Part shown: positions 1-9,299 of the stretch, piece after piece
Layout of the letters: the number at the start of each line of letters is the position of its first letter
How positions within the stretch are numbered: position 1 is the stretch's first letter
NCBI RefSeq assembly: GCF_019049675.1
Contig: NZ_JAFMOW010000066.1
Coordinates: 62,001 to 126,000, forward strand
Direction of reading: 5' to 3'
DNA from: Rahnella bonaserana
Lineage (GTDB): Bacteria; Pseudomonadota; Gammaproteobacteria; Enterobacterales; Enterobacteriaceae
Length of the DNA: 64,000 bases
Notes under the pieces: generated by a model
The model's database searches: none
Told to the model about the DNA's origin: nothing
What the model saw: only the letters and a program-made list of their open reading frames with translations
Translations under genes and position numbers: made by a program

Positions 1-705
1 CAGGAAACGCGCCAGCAGTTTGCTTGCGTTACCCAGACCTAAATGGATATCAGCGCCGGAGTGGCCGCCTTTCAGTCCTTTCAGGGTCAGCTTCAGCGTA
101 GTGAAACCGGCCGGAACCGCTTCACGGCTCAGTGGCAATGTGGCGGTAAAATCAATGCCGCCGGCGCAACCCATGTAGATTTCGCCTTCGGTTTCAGAAT
201 CGGTGTTGATCAGGATTTCAGACTGTAACCAGTCTGGTTGCAGGCCGAATGCGCCTGCCATGCCGGTTTCTTCGGTCATGGTCAGCAGCACTTCAAGCGG
301 ACCGTGCTCTACGCTGTCATCAGCCAGAACTGCCAGCGCGGACGCCATGCCGATACCATTGTCAGAACCCAGCGTGGTGCCGCGGGCTTTTACCCAACCG
401 TCTTCGATGAACGGCTGGATCGGATCTTTAGTGAAATCATGAACGGTATCGTTGTTTTTCTGCGGCACCATATCGAGGTGCGCCTGCAGGGCAACGGCTT
501 TGCGGTTTTCCATGCCTTTTGTGGCCGGTTTACGCAGCAAAATGTTGCCGACTTCATCACGCTCAGCGTGGATACCCTTTTCCTGTGCCCATTCAACGAT
601 GTGTTTTGCCAGTTCTTCTTCATGATAAGAAGGGTGCGGAATTGAACAGATTTTGGCAAAAATATCCCACAACGGTTGTGGCGAAAGCTGAGACAGTTCA
701 GACAC
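1..705 (-). CDS. pepD: Aminoacyl-histidine dipeptidase PepD (partial, N-terminal 235 residues)
   Basis: Cytosolic metallo-dipeptidase (peptidase D, M20 family) that hydrolyses Xaa-His dipeptides. The minus-strand frame opens with GTG at 705-703, preceded by AGGAGA six bases upstream, and begins [18 protein letters not shown], as in E. coli PepD, which also uses GTG. The metal-binding [10 protein letters not shown] region and the T-EEAGM segment with the catalytic Glu are readable, as is the GCAGGIDF segment. The frame is still open at base 1, so roughly half of the usual 485-residue protein lies outside the window. It is divergent from gpt, as in E. coli. The identification is secure; only the C-terminus is unseen. 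Confidence 0.96.
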   Translation of the reverse strand, partial: MSELSQLSPQPLWDIFAKICSIPHPSYHEEELAKHIVEWAQEKGIHAERDEVGNILLRKPATKGMENRKAVALQAHLDMVPQKNNDTVHDFTKDPIQPFIEDGWVKARGTTLGSDNGIGMASALAVLADDSVEHGPLEVLLTMTEETGMAGAFGLQPDWLQSEILINTDSETEGEIYMGCAGGIDFTATLPLSREAVPAGFTTLKLTLKGLKGGHSGADIHLGLGNASKLLARFL

Positions 706-901
706 TATAAGTCTCCTGTAACAGTCAGCTCATTCAGGCTCCGTTTGCAGGGGAACTGATTGAGATGCTGTAGGTTTAAGGTTAAGTAATCCCCGCCAGA
801 CTGTGTGGCGAGTGGCCTGACAGAATATCACTTAATCTTAACCTGTGCGCGGGGACGGGGAGAAATTCCGGGTTTTTTGGGGCGCTTTGACCAGATAATC
901 G

Positions 902-931
902 CTGGTTTTTGTGAGACGGACTCACTATAAT
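902..931 (+). promoter_or_regulatory. Probable gpt promoter
   Basis: A perfect TATAAT lies at 926-931, about 68 bases before the gpt start, in the pepD-gpt divergent gap. The -35 element at the right spacing (TGGTTT near 903) is poor; a better TTGACC at 887-892 is too far away. The -10 is seen; its use is inferred. Confidence 0.4.
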
Positions 932-998
932 CTCGCGCAACCTTTTTTCCCCCCATTATTTATTTAGAAGCCGTTAATTCACTGGCTGGGACACCTTT

Positions 999-1457
999 AT
1001 GAGCGAAAAATACGTTGTAACCTGGGACATGCTGCAAATCCACGCCCGCACCATGGCTAAACGCCTGCTGCCGGCAGAACAATGGAAAGGCATTATTGCC
1101 GTCAGCCGTGGCGGTCTGGTCCCTGCAGCGTTGCTGGCTCGCGAGCTGTGCATCCGCCATGTCGATACCGTGTGTATCTCCAGCTATGACCATGATAATC
1201 AGCGCGAAATGCAAGTGCTGAAACGCGCAGAAGGCGACGGTGAAGGCTTCATCGTGATCGACGATCTGGTGGATACCGGCGGCACCGCGAAAGCGATCCG
1301 CGAAATGTACCCGAAAGCGCATTTCATCACCATCTTCGCCAAACCTGCTGGCGCACCGCTGGTCGATGATTATGTGATCGACATTCCGCAGAACACCTGG
1401 ATCGAGCAGCCGTGGGATATGGGGGTCATCTTTGTGCCTCCATTAGTGGGTAAGTAA
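999..1457 (+). CDS. gpt: Xanthine-guanine phosphoribosyltransferase
   Basis: Purine salvage enzyme converting guanine, xanthine and, less well, hypoxanthine with PRPP to the nucleotide; a peripheral inner-membrane tetramer in E. coli. The 152-residue product equals the E. coli length and starts [12 protein letters not shown]. The PRPP-binding loop reads [12 protein letters not shown] (about residues 86-97), and the IAVSRGGL segment near residue 32 is the other family hallmark. It sits between divergent pepD and co-directional frsA, the E. coli order. A stem-loop with a T tract follows at 1477. No anomalies were seen. Confidence 0.97.
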   Translation: MSEKYVVTWDMLQIHARTMAKRLLPAEQWKGIIAVSRGGLVPAALLARELCIRHVDTVCISSYDHDNQREMQVLKRAEGDGEGFIVIDDLVDTGGTAKAIREMYPKAHFITIFAKPAGAPLVDDYVIDIPQNTWIEQPWDMGVIFVPPLVGK

Positions 1458-1476
1458 TTTTCCCTTAGTGTTTATA

Positions 1477-1510
1477 AACGCCTGGCTTATTGCCGGGCGT
1501 TTTGCTTTTG
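1477..1510 (+). terminator. Intrinsic terminator after gpt
   Basis: AACGCCTGGC-ttat-GCCGGGCGTT stem-loop (one mismatch) running into TTTTGCTTTTG, 20 bases after the gpt stop. Confidence 0.8.
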
Positions 1511-1634
1511 TTGACTTGAAATCCTTTCCGCTTGACCTCACCCCTCACTTGTCGCAACGTGGTCGGGTTATAATCCCGTCCAGAAATGATCGCCTGCGGG
1601 CGACCTGCTGCTTGCTAACGGAGGATCTTGCATC

Positions 1635-2885
1635 ATGGCTCCAGCCAACCTTACGGAAAAACTGTTTAAACCTTCCTTTAAATATCCGGAAACTTCGACG
1701 CTGGTTCGTCGCGTTCATCATCATAATACGCACCCGCCGATGCACACTGCGCTGGAAGGCGACACGGTAAATTGCTGGTACAGAACCATTAACCGCCTGA
1801 TGTGGATGTGGCGGGGTGTCGATCCTTTAGAAGTCGAAGAAGTGCTGTCGCGGATTGCGGTTTCCAAAGCCGAGCACAGCGATCCGCTGCTGCTGGACAC
1901 CGTGATTGGCTATCGTAACGGCAACTGGGTTTACGAATGGTCAAATCAGGCGATGGCGTGGCAGCAAAAAGCCGCAGAAGAAAAAGATCCGAACCTTGCC
2001 AGCGAATACTGGCTGAAGGCGGCAAACCTTTACAGTATCGCCGGTTATCCGCATCTGAAAGGCGATACCCTGGCAGAGCAGTCAGAAGCACTGGCCAATA
2101 AAGCCTTTGAGAAATCGTCAGAACATTCGCCGTATTCTCTCAAAGAGATCGAGTTCAAAATTCAGGGCGGGGCGCCGATCATCGGTTTTCTGCATCTGCC
2201 AAACGAAGGCAAAGCGCCGTTCCCGACGGTGATGGTGTGCGGCGGTCTGGATACGTTGCAAAGTGACCATCAGCGTCTGTTCCGTTCTTATCTTGCGCCG
2301 ATGGGCATTGCGATGCTGACCATCGACATGCCGTCGATCGGGTTCTCGTCGAAGTGGAAACTCACTCAGGACACCAGCTTCCTGCATCAGCAGGTATTGC
2401 ACCAGCTTGCTGATGTTGCGTGGGTCGATGCCAGCCGTGTCAGCCTGCTCGGTTATCGTTTTGGCGCGAACGTCGCGGTGCGTCTGGCCTATCTCGAACC
2501 GCGCCGTGTGTGTGCCGTTGCCACATTAGGCGCACTGGTGCATTCATTGCTGAGCGACCCGAAATGTCAGGAACAGGTGCCGGATATGTATATGGATGTG
2601 CTGGCCAGCCGCATCGGCATGTCGAGCGCGTCGGATTCCGCACTCAAAACCGAACTTAATCGATATTCTCTGAAAATGCAGGGGCTGCTGGGGCGCAGAA
2701 CGCCGACGCCAATGCTGGCCGCCTACTGGGAAAATGACATCTTCAGTCCGAAGGCGGAAGCCAGGTTGATTGCGGATTCCTCATCGGAAGGCAAGCTTTT
2801 AGCCATTCAGAACGAGCCACTTTATGAGCATTTTGACAAGGCGTTGCATGAGATTTGTGAGTGGTTGCAAAAGCATATGCGTTAA
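1635..2885 (+). CDS. frsA: Esterase-like protein FrsA
   Basis: Alpha/beta-hydrolase-fold protein known as the fermentation-respiration switch protein (formerly YafA); in E. coli it binds unphosphorylated enzyme IIA-Glc. The product has 416 residues (E. coli 414), with a GGAGG Shine-Dalgarno about 10 bases before ATG. The hydrolase core starts near residue 190 ([13 protein letters not shown]). The nucleophile elbow reads [12 protein letters not shown] near residue 273, so the usual catalytic Ser of GxSxG is Arg, a family feature that makes classical hydrolase chemistry doubtful. It lies between gpt and crl as in E. coli. The family is certain; the exact reaction is not settled. Confidence 0.94.
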   Translation: MAPANLTEKLFKPSFKYPETSTLVRRVHHHNTHPPMHTALEGDTVNCWYRTINRLMWMWRGVDPLEVEEVLSRIAVSKAEHSDPLLLDTVIGYRNGNWVYEWSNQAMAWQQKAAEEKDPNLASEYWLKAANLYSIAGYPHLKGDTLAEQSEALANKAFEKSSEHSPYSLKEIEFKIQGGAPIIGFLHLPNEGKAPFPTVMVCGGLDTLQSDHQRLFRSYLAPMGIAMLTIDMPSIGFSSKWKLTQDTSFLHQQVLHQLADVAWVDASRVSLLGYRFGANVAVRLAYLEPRRVCAVATLGALVHSLLSDPKCQEQVPDMYMDVLASRIGMSSASDSALKTELNRYSLKMQGLLGRRTPTPMLAAYWENDIFSPKAEARLIADSSSEGKLLAIQNEPLYEHFDKALHEICEWLQKHMR

Positions 2886-2948
2886 CTTAACAGTTGCTAA
2901 TTCCTAACGTTTTGCTAAAAAGGATCGTCTTTCAATGGAGGTTGTACT

Positions 2949-3350
2949 ATGACGTTACCAAGTGGTCATCCTAAAAGCAGGCTAATGAAACGTTTCGGTA
3001 CACTGGGGCCGTACATTAGAGAAGGGAAATGCGAGAACGACCGCTTTTTCTTTGACTGCTTAGCTGTCTGTGTGAACGTGAAGCCCGCGCCAGAGAAGCG
3101 TGAATTCTGGGGCTGGTGGATTGAATTACAGGCCGAAGCTGAACGTTTTACCTATGTTTATCATTTCGGTTTGTTCGATAAAGATGGCATCTGGAAAGCG
3201 CAAAACATTAAAGATGCTGAAGTTCGTGAGAAGCTTGAGACGACATTAATAGGGTTCCACAAGAACCTGAACAAGATGATTGAAGAGATGTCGCTCAAAC
3301 TGGAACCCGCTGATGATTTCAGCGAACAACCGGTGAAGCTCTCCGCCTGA
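2949..3350 (+). CDS. crl: Sigma factor-binding protein Crl
   Basis: Crl binds the stationary-phase sigma factor RpoS and promotes its assembly with core RNA polymerase, raising expression of RpoS-dependent genes such as curli. The product has 133 residues (E. coli 133) and starts [16 protein letters not shown]. Family landmarks include the GPYIREGKC segment and the [12 protein letters not shown] Trp-rich strand near residues 55-60. GGAGG lies 9 bases before ATG. In E. coli phoE lies between crl and proB; here they are separated by only 122 bp, so phoE is absent from this position. Confidence 0.95.
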   Translation: MTLPSGHPKSRLMKRFGTLGPYIREGKCENDRFFFDCLAVCVNVKPAPEKREFWGWWIELQAEAERFTYVYHFGLFDKDGIWKAQNIKDAEVREKLETTLIGFHKNLNKMIEEMSLKLEPADDFSEQPVKLSA

Positions 3351-3392
3351 CTTTCCGTACTACCCATTCCCATACTGAATGCTGCTATTATA

Positions 3393-3416
3393 GCGTTATG
3401 CCGGTTGGCATAACGC
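3393..3416. terminator. Perfect 10-bp hairpin between crl and proB
   Basis: GCGTTATGCC-ggtt-GGCATAACGC, an uninterrupted palindrome with a 4-base loop. Only a pyrimidine-rich stretch follows, so it may be a weak crl terminator or an element of the proBA leader. Confidence 0.5.
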
Positions 3417-3472
3417 TTCTCCCCTGTTAAAAAGACAAAGAAGCACTTCTTATTCACACTAATGGAACGATT

Positions 3473-4576
3473 ATGAGTGGTAGTCAGACACTGGTTGTAA
3501 AACTGGGCACCAGCGTGCTCACTGGCGGTTCACGCCGCCTCAACCGTGCTCACATTGTTGAGCTTGTCCGCCAGTGCGCGCAGCAACATGCGGCAGGGCA
3601 TCGGATTGTGATTGTGACGTCGGGCGCAATTGCCGCCGGGCGTGAACATCTTGGCTACCCCGAACTCCCCGCCACCATTGCTTCCAAACAACTGCTGGCT
3701 GCCGTCGGGCAAAGCCGTTTGATCCAGCTGTGGGAGCAATTGTTCTCTATTTATGGCATCCACATTGGTCAGATGCTGCTGACGCGTGCCGACATGGAAG
3801 ACCGCGAGCGGTTCCTCAACGCCCGTGACACCATGCATGCGCTGCTTGATAACCATATCGTGCCGGTGATTAACGAAAACGATGCGGTGGCGACGGCTGA
3901 GATCAAAGTCGGCGATAACGACAATCTCTCCGCGCTGGCGGCAATTCTTGCCGGTGCCGATAAACTGCTGCTGCTGACCGATCAGCGCGGGCTTTTCACC
4001 GCCGATCCGCGTACCAACCCGCAGGCAGAGCTTATCCGCGAAGTCATGACGATTGATGATGAACTGCGCGGCGTGGCAGGCGACAGCGTTTCCGGTCTGG
4101 GCACTGGCGGTATGGCGACCAAATTGCAGGCGGCAGATGTCGCATGTCGTGCGGGTGTCGATACCATTATTGCCGCAGGCAACCTGCCGGGCGTGATTGG
4201 TGATGTGATTAACGGCGTGTCTGTCGGCACACGTTTTCACGCGATGCAGACGCCGCTGGAGAACCGCAAACGCTGGATCTTCGGTGCACCGCCAGCCGGT
4301 GAAATCACTATCGACGATGGCGCGGTTTCCGCCATGATGGAGCGCGGCAGTTCACTGCTGCCAAAAGGTATCCGCGAAGTGAAAGGCGATTTCTCGCGTG
4401 GCGAAGTGATCCGCATCCGCAATCTGAACGGACGCGACCTCGCGCACGGTGTCAGCCGCTATAACAGCGATGCGATGCGCATGATTGCCGGTCATCACTC
4501 TCAGCAGATCAGCGAAATTCTCGGTTACGAATACGGCCCGGTTGCCGTGCATCGTGACGACATGATTGTCAGTTAA
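3473..4576 (+). CDS. proB: Glutamate 5-kinase
   Basis: First step of proline synthesis: ATP-dependent phosphorylation of L-glutamate to glutamyl-5-phosphate, feedback inhibited by proline. The 367-residue protein matches the E. coli length. The amino acid kinase domain spans about residues 5-255 ([41 protein letters not shown] motifs). A C-terminal PUA domain covers about 275-367. The stop is 10 bases before the proA start, so the two are co-transcribed, and ProB hands the labile phosphate to ProA in a complex. Confidence 0.97.
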   Translation: MSGSQTLVVKLGTSVLTGGSRRLNRAHIVELVRQCAQQHAAGHRIVIVTSGAIAAGREHLGYPELPATIASKQLLAAVGQSRLIQLWEQLFSIYGIHIGQMLLTRADMEDRERFLNARDTMHALLDNHIVPVINENDAVATAEIKVGDNDNLSALAAILAGADKLLLLTDQRGLFTADPRTNPQAELIREVMTIDDELRGVAGDSVSGLGTGGMATKLQAADVACRAGVDTIIAAGNLPGVIGDVINGVSVGTRFHAMQTPLENRKRWIFGAPPAGEITIDDGAVSAMMERGSSLLPKGIREVKGDFSRGEVIRIRNLNGRDLAHGVSRYNSDAMRMIAGHHSQQISEILGYEYGPVAVHRDDMIVS

Positions 4577-4586
4577 GGAGCCACAG

Positions 4587-5840
4587 ATGCTTAACGAGAT
4601 GGGCAAAGCTGCGAAAGCCGCGTCCTGGCAACTCGCCACCCTCAGCACCGCGCAGAAAAACCGTGCGCTGATGCTGATGGCCGACATGCTTGAGGCCAAC
4701 AGCCAGAGCATTATTCTTGCCAACGAACTCGACATGTCCGCCGCCCGCGAAAGCGGCATGAGCGAAGCCTTATTAGACCGCCTGTTGCTGACGCCCGCGC
4801 GCTTATCGGCGATTGCCAGCGACGTGCGCGATGTCTGCCGCCTGAGCGATCCGGTCGGGCAGGTGATTGACGGTTCACAGCAGGACAGCGGTTTGCGTCT
4901 CGAACGCCGCCGTGTGCCGCTCGGCGTGATCGGCGTGATTTATGAAGCGCGTCCGAACGTCACCATCGACGTCGCCAGCCTGTGCCTGAAAACCGGCAAC
5001 GCCGTAATCCTGCGCGGTGGCAAAGAAACGCACCACACTAATCAGGCGACGGTTAATGTCATCCAGATGGCGCTTGAAGAGTGCGGACTGCCGAAAGCGG
5101 CGGTTCAGGCGATCGACAGCCCGGATCGCGCACTGGTCGCAGAACTGCTGCGTCTGGATAAATACGTCGACATGCTGATCCCACGCGGTGGCGCGGCGCT
5201 GCATAAACTGTGCCGCGAACAATCCACCATTCCGGTGATCACCGGCGGTATCGGGGTGTGTCATACGTTTGTGGATGAAAGCGCAGATTTCGATAAAGCG
5301 CTGACCGTGCTGGAAAGCGCGAAAGTGCAGCGTCCGAGTGCCTGTAACAGCCTGGAAACCGTGCTGGTGCATGAAGCCATTGCCGCCCGATTCCTGCCGG
5401 AACTGAGCGACAAAATGTCCCGCGCAGGCGTTACGCTGCATGCCAGCGAATCCGCAATGCCGTATCTGCAAAACGGCCCGGCGAAAGTGCTGGCGGTAAC
5501 TGAAGAAGATTATTCAGATGAATGGTTGTCACTGGATCTGAACGTGACGGTCGTCGCCGATCTGGATGCCGCCGTGGCGCATATCCGCACCTACGGCACC
5601 GAGCATTCCGATGCGATCCTCACGCGTTCTATCAGCAGCGCCGACAGGTTCGTGCGAGAAGTGGATTCCTCAGCGGTATACGTCAACGCCAGCACCCGTT
5701 TCACCGACGGCGGTCAGTTCGGTTTAGGCGCAGAAGTGGCGGTCAGTACCCAAAAACTGCACGCCCGCGGCCCGATGGGATTAGAAGCCCTGACGACCTA
5801 CAAATGGATTGGTTACGGCGACGATTTAGTCCGTCCGTAA
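4587..5840 (+). CDS. proA: Glutamate-5-semialdehyde dehydrogenase (gamma-glutamyl phosphate reductase)
   Basis: Second step of proline synthesis: NADPH-dependent reduction of glutamyl-5-phosphate to the semialdehyde. I start at ATG 4587, behind AAGGAG, giving 417 residues, the E. coli length. An upstream ATG (4566) would overlap proB and lacks a ribosome site. The aldehyde dehydrogenase fold is clear: [11 protein letters not shown] near residue 110, ILRGGKE near 145, and the catalytic Cys in [11 protein letters not shown] near residue 255. The C-terminal [19 protein letters not shown] is diagnostic. Promoter activity is presumably shared with proB. Confidence 0.97.
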   Translation: MLNEMGKAAKAASWQLATLSTAQKNRALMLMADMLEANSQSIILANELDMSAARESGMSEALLDRLLLTPARLSAIASDVRDVCRLSDPVGQVIDGSQQDSGLRLERRRVPLGVIGVIYEARPNVTIDVASLCLKTGNAVILRGGKETHHTNQATVNVIQMALEECGLPKAAVQAIDSPDRALVAELLRLDKYVDMLIPRGGAALHKLCREQSTIPVITGGIGVCHTFVDESADFDKALTVLESAKVQRPSACNSLETVLVHEAIAARFLPELSDKMSRAGVTLHASESAMPYLQNGPAKVLAVTEEDYSDEWLSLDLNVTVVADLDAAVAHIRTYGTEHSDAILTRSISSADRFVREVDSSAVYVNASTRFTDGGQFGLGAEVAVSTQKLHARGPMGLEALTTYKWIGYGDDLVRP

Positions 5841-5845
5841 CAGTC

Positions 5846-5892
5846 AGCACCGGTGGATTTTTAGTCATGAAGCCGGTGCTAATCCCCTATTT
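5846..5892 (+). terminator. Possible proBA terminator
   Basis: AGCACCGG at 5846-5853 pairs with CCGGTGCT at 5873-5880 across a 19-base loop, followed by AATCCCCTATTTTG. The long loop makes this only a moderate candidate. Confidence 0.45.
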
Positions 5893-5935
5893 TGCTTAGG
5901 GTGATGAGAAAAGCAGCAAACGCACTGCAGGGGGC

Positions 5936-5964
5936 TTGACGGCAGCGTCATATTTCACTAATTT
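5936..5964 (+). promoter_or_regulatory. Promoter of tRNA-Thr
   Basis: TTGACG (5936-5941), 17-bp spacer, TAATTT (5959-5964); the predicted start is about 28 bases before the mature tRNA 5' end. A GC-rich discriminator (GCACCCCG) follows, as is usual for stable-RNA promoters. Confidence 0.7.
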
Positions 5965-5998
5965 AGCACCCCGTAGTCCCCCGGTAACACTCCAAAAT

Positions 5999-6078
<80 letters not shown>

Positions 6079-6238
6079 AAAGTCTTTTCAAGTCAAGTCC
6101 CATTAATAAAACCCTTTAAAATCAAACAAAAAAATACCTTTTCCACTCTTTTGGTGTCAACCCGTGTCTATTGAAATGAACACATGATTGGGGTCACGAT
6201 GCGGGGCATCTCGAGTTCGGTCTAAAAAACTGCGCCTG

Positions 6239-6412
6239 TTACCGCTCCACTTTGCTTAACCCACGCTGACTGCCGTGGAACGGTGAAGCTGATTTCATAA
6301 ACTGTCTGACATTTTTCAGTAGCTGCCACATTGTCCTGTAACGGCGTTTACGCGGTACCGTTTCATGCAGCGTAAGCCACAAGAGTTCTATTCTGTTGAC
6401 CCATAGTGAGTA
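6239..6412 (-). pseudogene. IS630-family transposase, C-terminal remnant
   Basis: A minus-strand frame of about 57 codons without a start reads ...SLWVNRIELLWLTLHE... and ends at a TAA at 6239. WVNxIExLW followed by a basic R-rich segment and MWQLLKNVRQFM is the C-terminal end of IS630/Tc1-mariner-type transposases (the last acidic catalytic residue lies in WVNRIE). No inverted repeats or N-terminal DDE parts were found nearby, so it is a fragment. It lies within the tRNA-linked island and adds to evidence that this is a mobile-DNA insertion point. Confidence 0.65.
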
Positions 6413-6489
6413 AACTGGCTGATAAATAACAATAATCTTTGAATTTTACCTTCAGCCACTCCTGTATTACGCGCAGTTATATAGCCTGT

Positions 6490-6969
6490 TTATGCAACCC
6501 AGCGGTTGTTCCACGAATCTTTAAATATAATATTGCCCTCGCAACACTTCCAAGTAATAACTTCATAGCGCATTTGGATTGTTTCAAAGTGCGTTCCCGT
6601 CTGACCACCTTGGTATAAGTTCGGTGTAATTGACGTTATTTTTACATTTTCAAGAATTATATTAAAATACTCGGATTCGATGCCTGCATCTAAGATCTGG
6701 TACATCTTAAATGTTGCGGATTTCATGGTAAGCCCCTGGCTCAGTCCTTTGTATAAAAGCGGTGTAACCTTATCAAATTCCTTTTGAAATGATAAAGGTG
6801 AATGTACCCGCGTTCCCGTTAATCGTCCCGTATTCGAGTCGGTTGGGACCTGTACATTATGAGTCAACGACTTTAATTCTATGGCTCCGACTCGACCAGA
6901 AACTAAAGAACCGCCTATAACAGGTGATCCATTTTCATCAGTTAACCATAAATATGCTGGATTTGACAT
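6490..6969 (-). CDS. hcp: Hcp-family type VI secretion protein (TssD-like)
   Basis: Hcp hexamers stack into the inner tube of the T6SS and some carry effectors. The 159-residue product starts MSNPAYLWLTDENGSPVIGG (ATG 6969; a GTG nine bases upstream is possible). Hallmarks are GAIELKSLTHNV, the TGRLTGTRVHSPLSFQKEFD stretch, the paired strand FNIILENVKITSI, and the ITWKCCEGNIIFKDSW end typical of the enterobacterial 'Hcp family T6SS effector' group. It is the last gene of a three-gene minus-strand set inside the att-bounded island and has no other T6SS structural genes beside it, so it is an orphan Hcp. The family is certain; effector or tube role is open. Confidence 0.9.
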   Translation of the reverse strand: MSNPAYLWLTDENGSPVIGGSLVSGRVGAIELKSLTHNVQVPTDSNTGRLTGTRVHSPLSFQKEFDKVTPLLYKGLSQGLTMKSATFKMYQILDAGIESEYFNIILENVKITSITPNLYQGGQTGTHFETIQMRYEVITWKCCEGNIIFKDSWNNRWVA

Positions 6970-7003
6970 TTTACACACTTATAAATTGTGTAATTTCAAA
7001 TAA

Positions 7004-7177
7004 CTACATTGGAAAAAATTTATCTAATAATTTCCCCAGAAGATAGACACAGACGGCAAGCGTAAAAATAGAAAGTAGTCTCATTGTCCAGGTTTCGAAG
7101 TGGAAAAAGAAATATATTCCCAACCAGACAGCAATCGCGCCTACCAACGCACCCAATATCCCCTTAATGATGCCCAT
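7004..7177 (-). CDS. Small two-helix membrane protein linked to orphan hcp
   Basis: A product of about 57 residues beginning MGIIKGILGALVGAIAV. Two hydrophobic segments (about 5-28 and 33-50) separated by HFETWTMR suggest an inner-membrane hairpin, with a basic C-terminal end (KLLDKFFPM). The start overlaps the end of the upstream gene by 14 bases and its stop is 34 bases before hcp, so the three genes look co-transcribed. I do not recognise a family. An immunity or membrane-accessory role with the neighbouring Hcp is possible only by context. Confidence 0.7.
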   Translation of the reverse strand: MGIIKGILGALVGAIAVWLGIYFFFHFETWTMRLLSIFTLAVCVYLLGKLLDKFFPM

Positions 7178-7823
7178 GGTCACCACTCACTTTAGATTCT
7201 ACACGTTCCAGTATGTTATCAAAGGCGGGGATTCCCTGTTGTCGTCTTACGATCAGAGCATCCACAAAGGGTTTAAGTGCCGGTTCAAACATAAAGTAGA
7301 GTAAGTCATAATCTTTTACACGCAGCACCTGATATAATTCAGGTTCGTCTACGCTGAGCTGTTCCGATGTTCTTATACAGCGCTCCTTCATTCCTCCTAT
7401 AAGCAAAATGTTACCTACAGCACCCCCCCGCAGAGCTACTGTCCAGCCAGCCCGCTGAGCAATTGCCTTAGCTATCGTTGATGAAATCGCAGAATTAGTA
7501 ACGGCGCGCCCTATTATTGAGAATGAGCCAAGGCTCAACACCTTGTTTTGTTTGCTTACAGATACATATTGATCAAACTTTGAGAAAACAATCTCTATCG
7601 CATCTAGAATTCGGTCGTAATTAAGAATTCCGTTCCTCATCGCCTGGATTATTCTGATTGTTTCAGTTTCGTGAGAGTAATGTGAATCAGTGTCGAATAC
7701 ACCATACGCCATATAACCCAGATCGAGAGGTACGGAAATAGCACCGTTAATAAAACCTAATACTGAGTCAGGTGATATAATGATATCGGCAATTCGTGTG
7801 GCGATTTCCTCATAATTGCTCAT
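7164..7823 (-). CDS. Unrecognised 219-residue protein upstream of orphan hcp
   Basis: ATG 7823, preceded by AAGGAA, is chosen over an upstream GTG-type extension that lacks a ribosome site and adds low-quality sequence. The protein starts MSNYEEIATRIADIIISPDS. It has a glycine- and alanine-rich, moderately hydrophobic middle (about residues 100-150, SSTIAKAIAQRAG ... GGAVGNILLIGG) that could insert in a membrane, and a charged C-terminal end rich in His. I recall similar proteins beside orphan hcp genes in other enterobacteria but no assigned function. A role as toxin or cargo partner of Hcp is inferred from position alone. Confidence 0.75.
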   Translation of the reverse strand: MSNYEEIATRIADIIISPDSVLGFINGAISVPLDLGYMAYGVFDTDSHYSHETETIRIIQAMRNGILNYDRILDAIEIVFSKFDQYVSVSKQNKVLSLGSFSIIGRAVTNSAISSTIAKAIAQRAGWTVALRGGAVGNILLIGGMKERCIRTSEQLSVDEPELYQVLRVKDYDLLYFMFEPALKPFVDALIVRRQQGIPAFDNILERVESKVSGDHGHH

Positions 7824-8043
7824 GCTAATTCCTTTTATTAGCCAGTTCCCAGCGTGTGAGTATACTCCCCCTTTTGGCAGTGGATATATAAAAAGAGGTT
7901 TCCTCTGTATACATGCCAGCCCTCCCGACTCCACATCTTACGGTTTTGCCACTGCCATGGATTAGATTAGTATTAACCATAACTAATCCTCTGTCGTTTG
8001 ACGCGAAATATTAATCACATCAATGATTAAGATATATTATGTG

Positions 8044-8065
8044 TTCCGGTAGTTGGCACCATTTC
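8044..8065 (+). repeat. Right attachment-site repeat (attR)
   Basis: TTCCGGTAGTTGGCACCATTTC, 21 of 22 identical to the tRNA-Thr 3' end at 6057-6078. It marks the right edge of an island of about 2.0 kb. No integrase gene lies between the two copies. Confidence 0.75.
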
Positions 8066-8139
8066 TGCTTTAATTTTTATATCATAAAACAATTAATTCA
8101 TTTAAGACCTCACCTTCTGTCTATTTTTTTCCTTTTTTA

Positions 8140-8290
8140 CCCAAAAAAATACCGACTTAGCCAGATCTCCTTTGCCTCAATCATGAGCCAGATCAGGATA
8201 CTGTCAGCCGAATATCTAAAGTGCTGGATGTGCCTGTTGCCTATTTTTATGCCGAGGAAGACGAGCTTGCTGCGCTGATTATTGAATTCC
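8140..8290 (+). pseudogene. XRE-family HTH regulator remnant
   Basis: Two short frames together spell part of a Cro/C1-type repressor: KKYRLSQISFAS (from about 8145) and, in another frame from 8179, NHEPDQDTVSRISKVLDVPV followed by AYFYAEEDELAALIIEFH. The second block is the characteristic end of an XRE helix-turn-helix domain. The recognition helix between them is missing, the frames do not join, and the reading frame then runs into the 3' end of the opposite gene. It lies just outside the attR repeat and is probably debris from an insertion or excision event. Confidence 0.65.
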
Positions 8291-8373
8291 ACGGGAATAG
8301 AAAGTTGCCGGGAAAGCTAATTAGCATTCAGGCGTCAGATCATATCTCTGCCGCCTGTGAATTATCACCAATG

Positions 8374-8790
8374 CTATTTCTCTTCACTTTTCGCAGCAGC
8401 AATAAGTTTACCGCATAAAGCTTTATTTTCAGCCGGGCAGGACTCAGATGATAGTGTAATGATCTGATGCAGGTCATCCGTATCCAGCGTGGAATTGATA
8501 TGCCTCACAACATACTTTTCAAATCCTGAATCGTGAATTATCAGAGATTGCAATTTTGCGTTTTCCGGCCATTCATCAACAAGTATTCTCGCGATTGCTT
8601 CTGAATTCCCTTCAGCAATACTGCCATCATCACATTGCGGGTAAGCGACGTAATTCTTTTGTATTGCTTCCCATGAATCCAGATTATCGAAAGCTAAATC
8701 AGCAGTTTCAGCATAAAGTACAGTACAACGCTTTGCATGAGTAGTGCCAGAAATGAGAGCCAGTGACAGAAAAATTAGGACAACTTTCAT
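8374..8790 (-). CDS. Predicted periplasmic protein, possible immunity protein
   Basis: 138 residues from ATG 8790. A clear signal peptide (MKVVLIFLSLALISGTTHA) is followed by a small acidic domain with four cysteines (KRCTV near the mature start, PQCDD, ESCPAENK, LCGK) consistent with disulfides in the periplasm. An upstream in-frame start would precede the signal peptide and is less likely. Small Cys-containing periplasmic proteins next to T6SS effector genes are often immunity proteins, and this gene lies between an orphan hcp island and a PAAR effector, but it is transcribed away from both. I do not recognise the family. Confidence 0.7.
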   Translation of the reverse strand: MKVVLIFLSLALISGTTHAKRCTVLYAETADLAFDNLDSWEAIQKNYVAYPQCDDGSIAEGNSEAIARILVDEWPENAKLQSLIIHDSGFEKYVVRHINSTLDTDDLHQIITLSSESCPAENKALCGKLIAAAKSEEK

Positions 8791-9104
8791 TCTATATCCA
8801 TTCATTATCATGTGTTATTTTCTGCGATAGATGCGTTTTGATATCGAATTTATCTCGCTTGAAATAATTTAAAAGGCTATTTGTGCCATAAATATTTAAT
8901 ATACTTTTCACTCAATAACTAGGTAATAGTGATGGATATGACTATTGATTTTATCTATTTCTATAAATAAGCAGAATAACTTAATGTGGTTATATATTTT
9001 GATTTGTCTCAATGTTTGGGGATTTATATTTTTTGTTCGTTGTGAGTGTTTATTTAAGCTGCTTATTATACCGACTGAATTCACCTCAGCGGACGAAAAT
9101 AAAT
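8791..9104. other. AT-rich divergent intergenic region
   Basis: About 310 bases, very AT-rich, between the periplasmic-protein gene and the PAAR operon. It should carry both promoters. A plus-strand open frame starting at 9012 is hydrophobic and merely extends the next gene upstream; I see no ribosome site for it. Confidence 0.4.
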
Positions 9105-9296
9105 ATGGAAATGCAATTCACTAATGAACTGAATCAGGAATTACTGGATGTCATTAATGCCTCTCTTTTCACGGCTGAACAGCTGGCTGAAATGGATGAA
9201 AGCGCGAGGGCTGTGGTTGAGGAACAGGCCGCATTTGCACGTCAGCATCCTGTGATTGCGATTTACCGGCTGGCGGTTTCGGGCAGCGGAGCGTAA
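9105..9296 (+). CDS. Small protein preceding the PAAR effector
   Basis: 63 residues, starting MEMQFTNELNQELLDVINAS, acidic and helical, with no signal or membrane segment. It ends 3 bases before the PAAR gene and is therefore translationally linked to it. In enterobacteria short acidic ORFs often precede PAAR/pyocin-type effectors and may act as adaptor or chaperone; I know no named family. The chosen ATG lacks a strong ribosome site and an ATG two codons later is equally possible. Confidence 0.65.
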   Translation: MEMQFTNELNQELLDVINASLFTAEQLAEMDESARAVVEEQAAFARQHPVIAIYRLAVSGSGA

Positions 9297-9299
9297 CGG

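Noticed and set aside
4566..4586. Earlier start of proA overlapping proB
   Set aside because: The ATG at 4587 has AAGGAG and yields the standard 417-residue length.
8151..8162. CCGACTTAGCC resembles the 5' end of the tRNA-Thr gene
   Set aside because: In frame it encodes RLSQ of the XRE regulator remnant, so a coding origin explains it better than a tRNA fragment.
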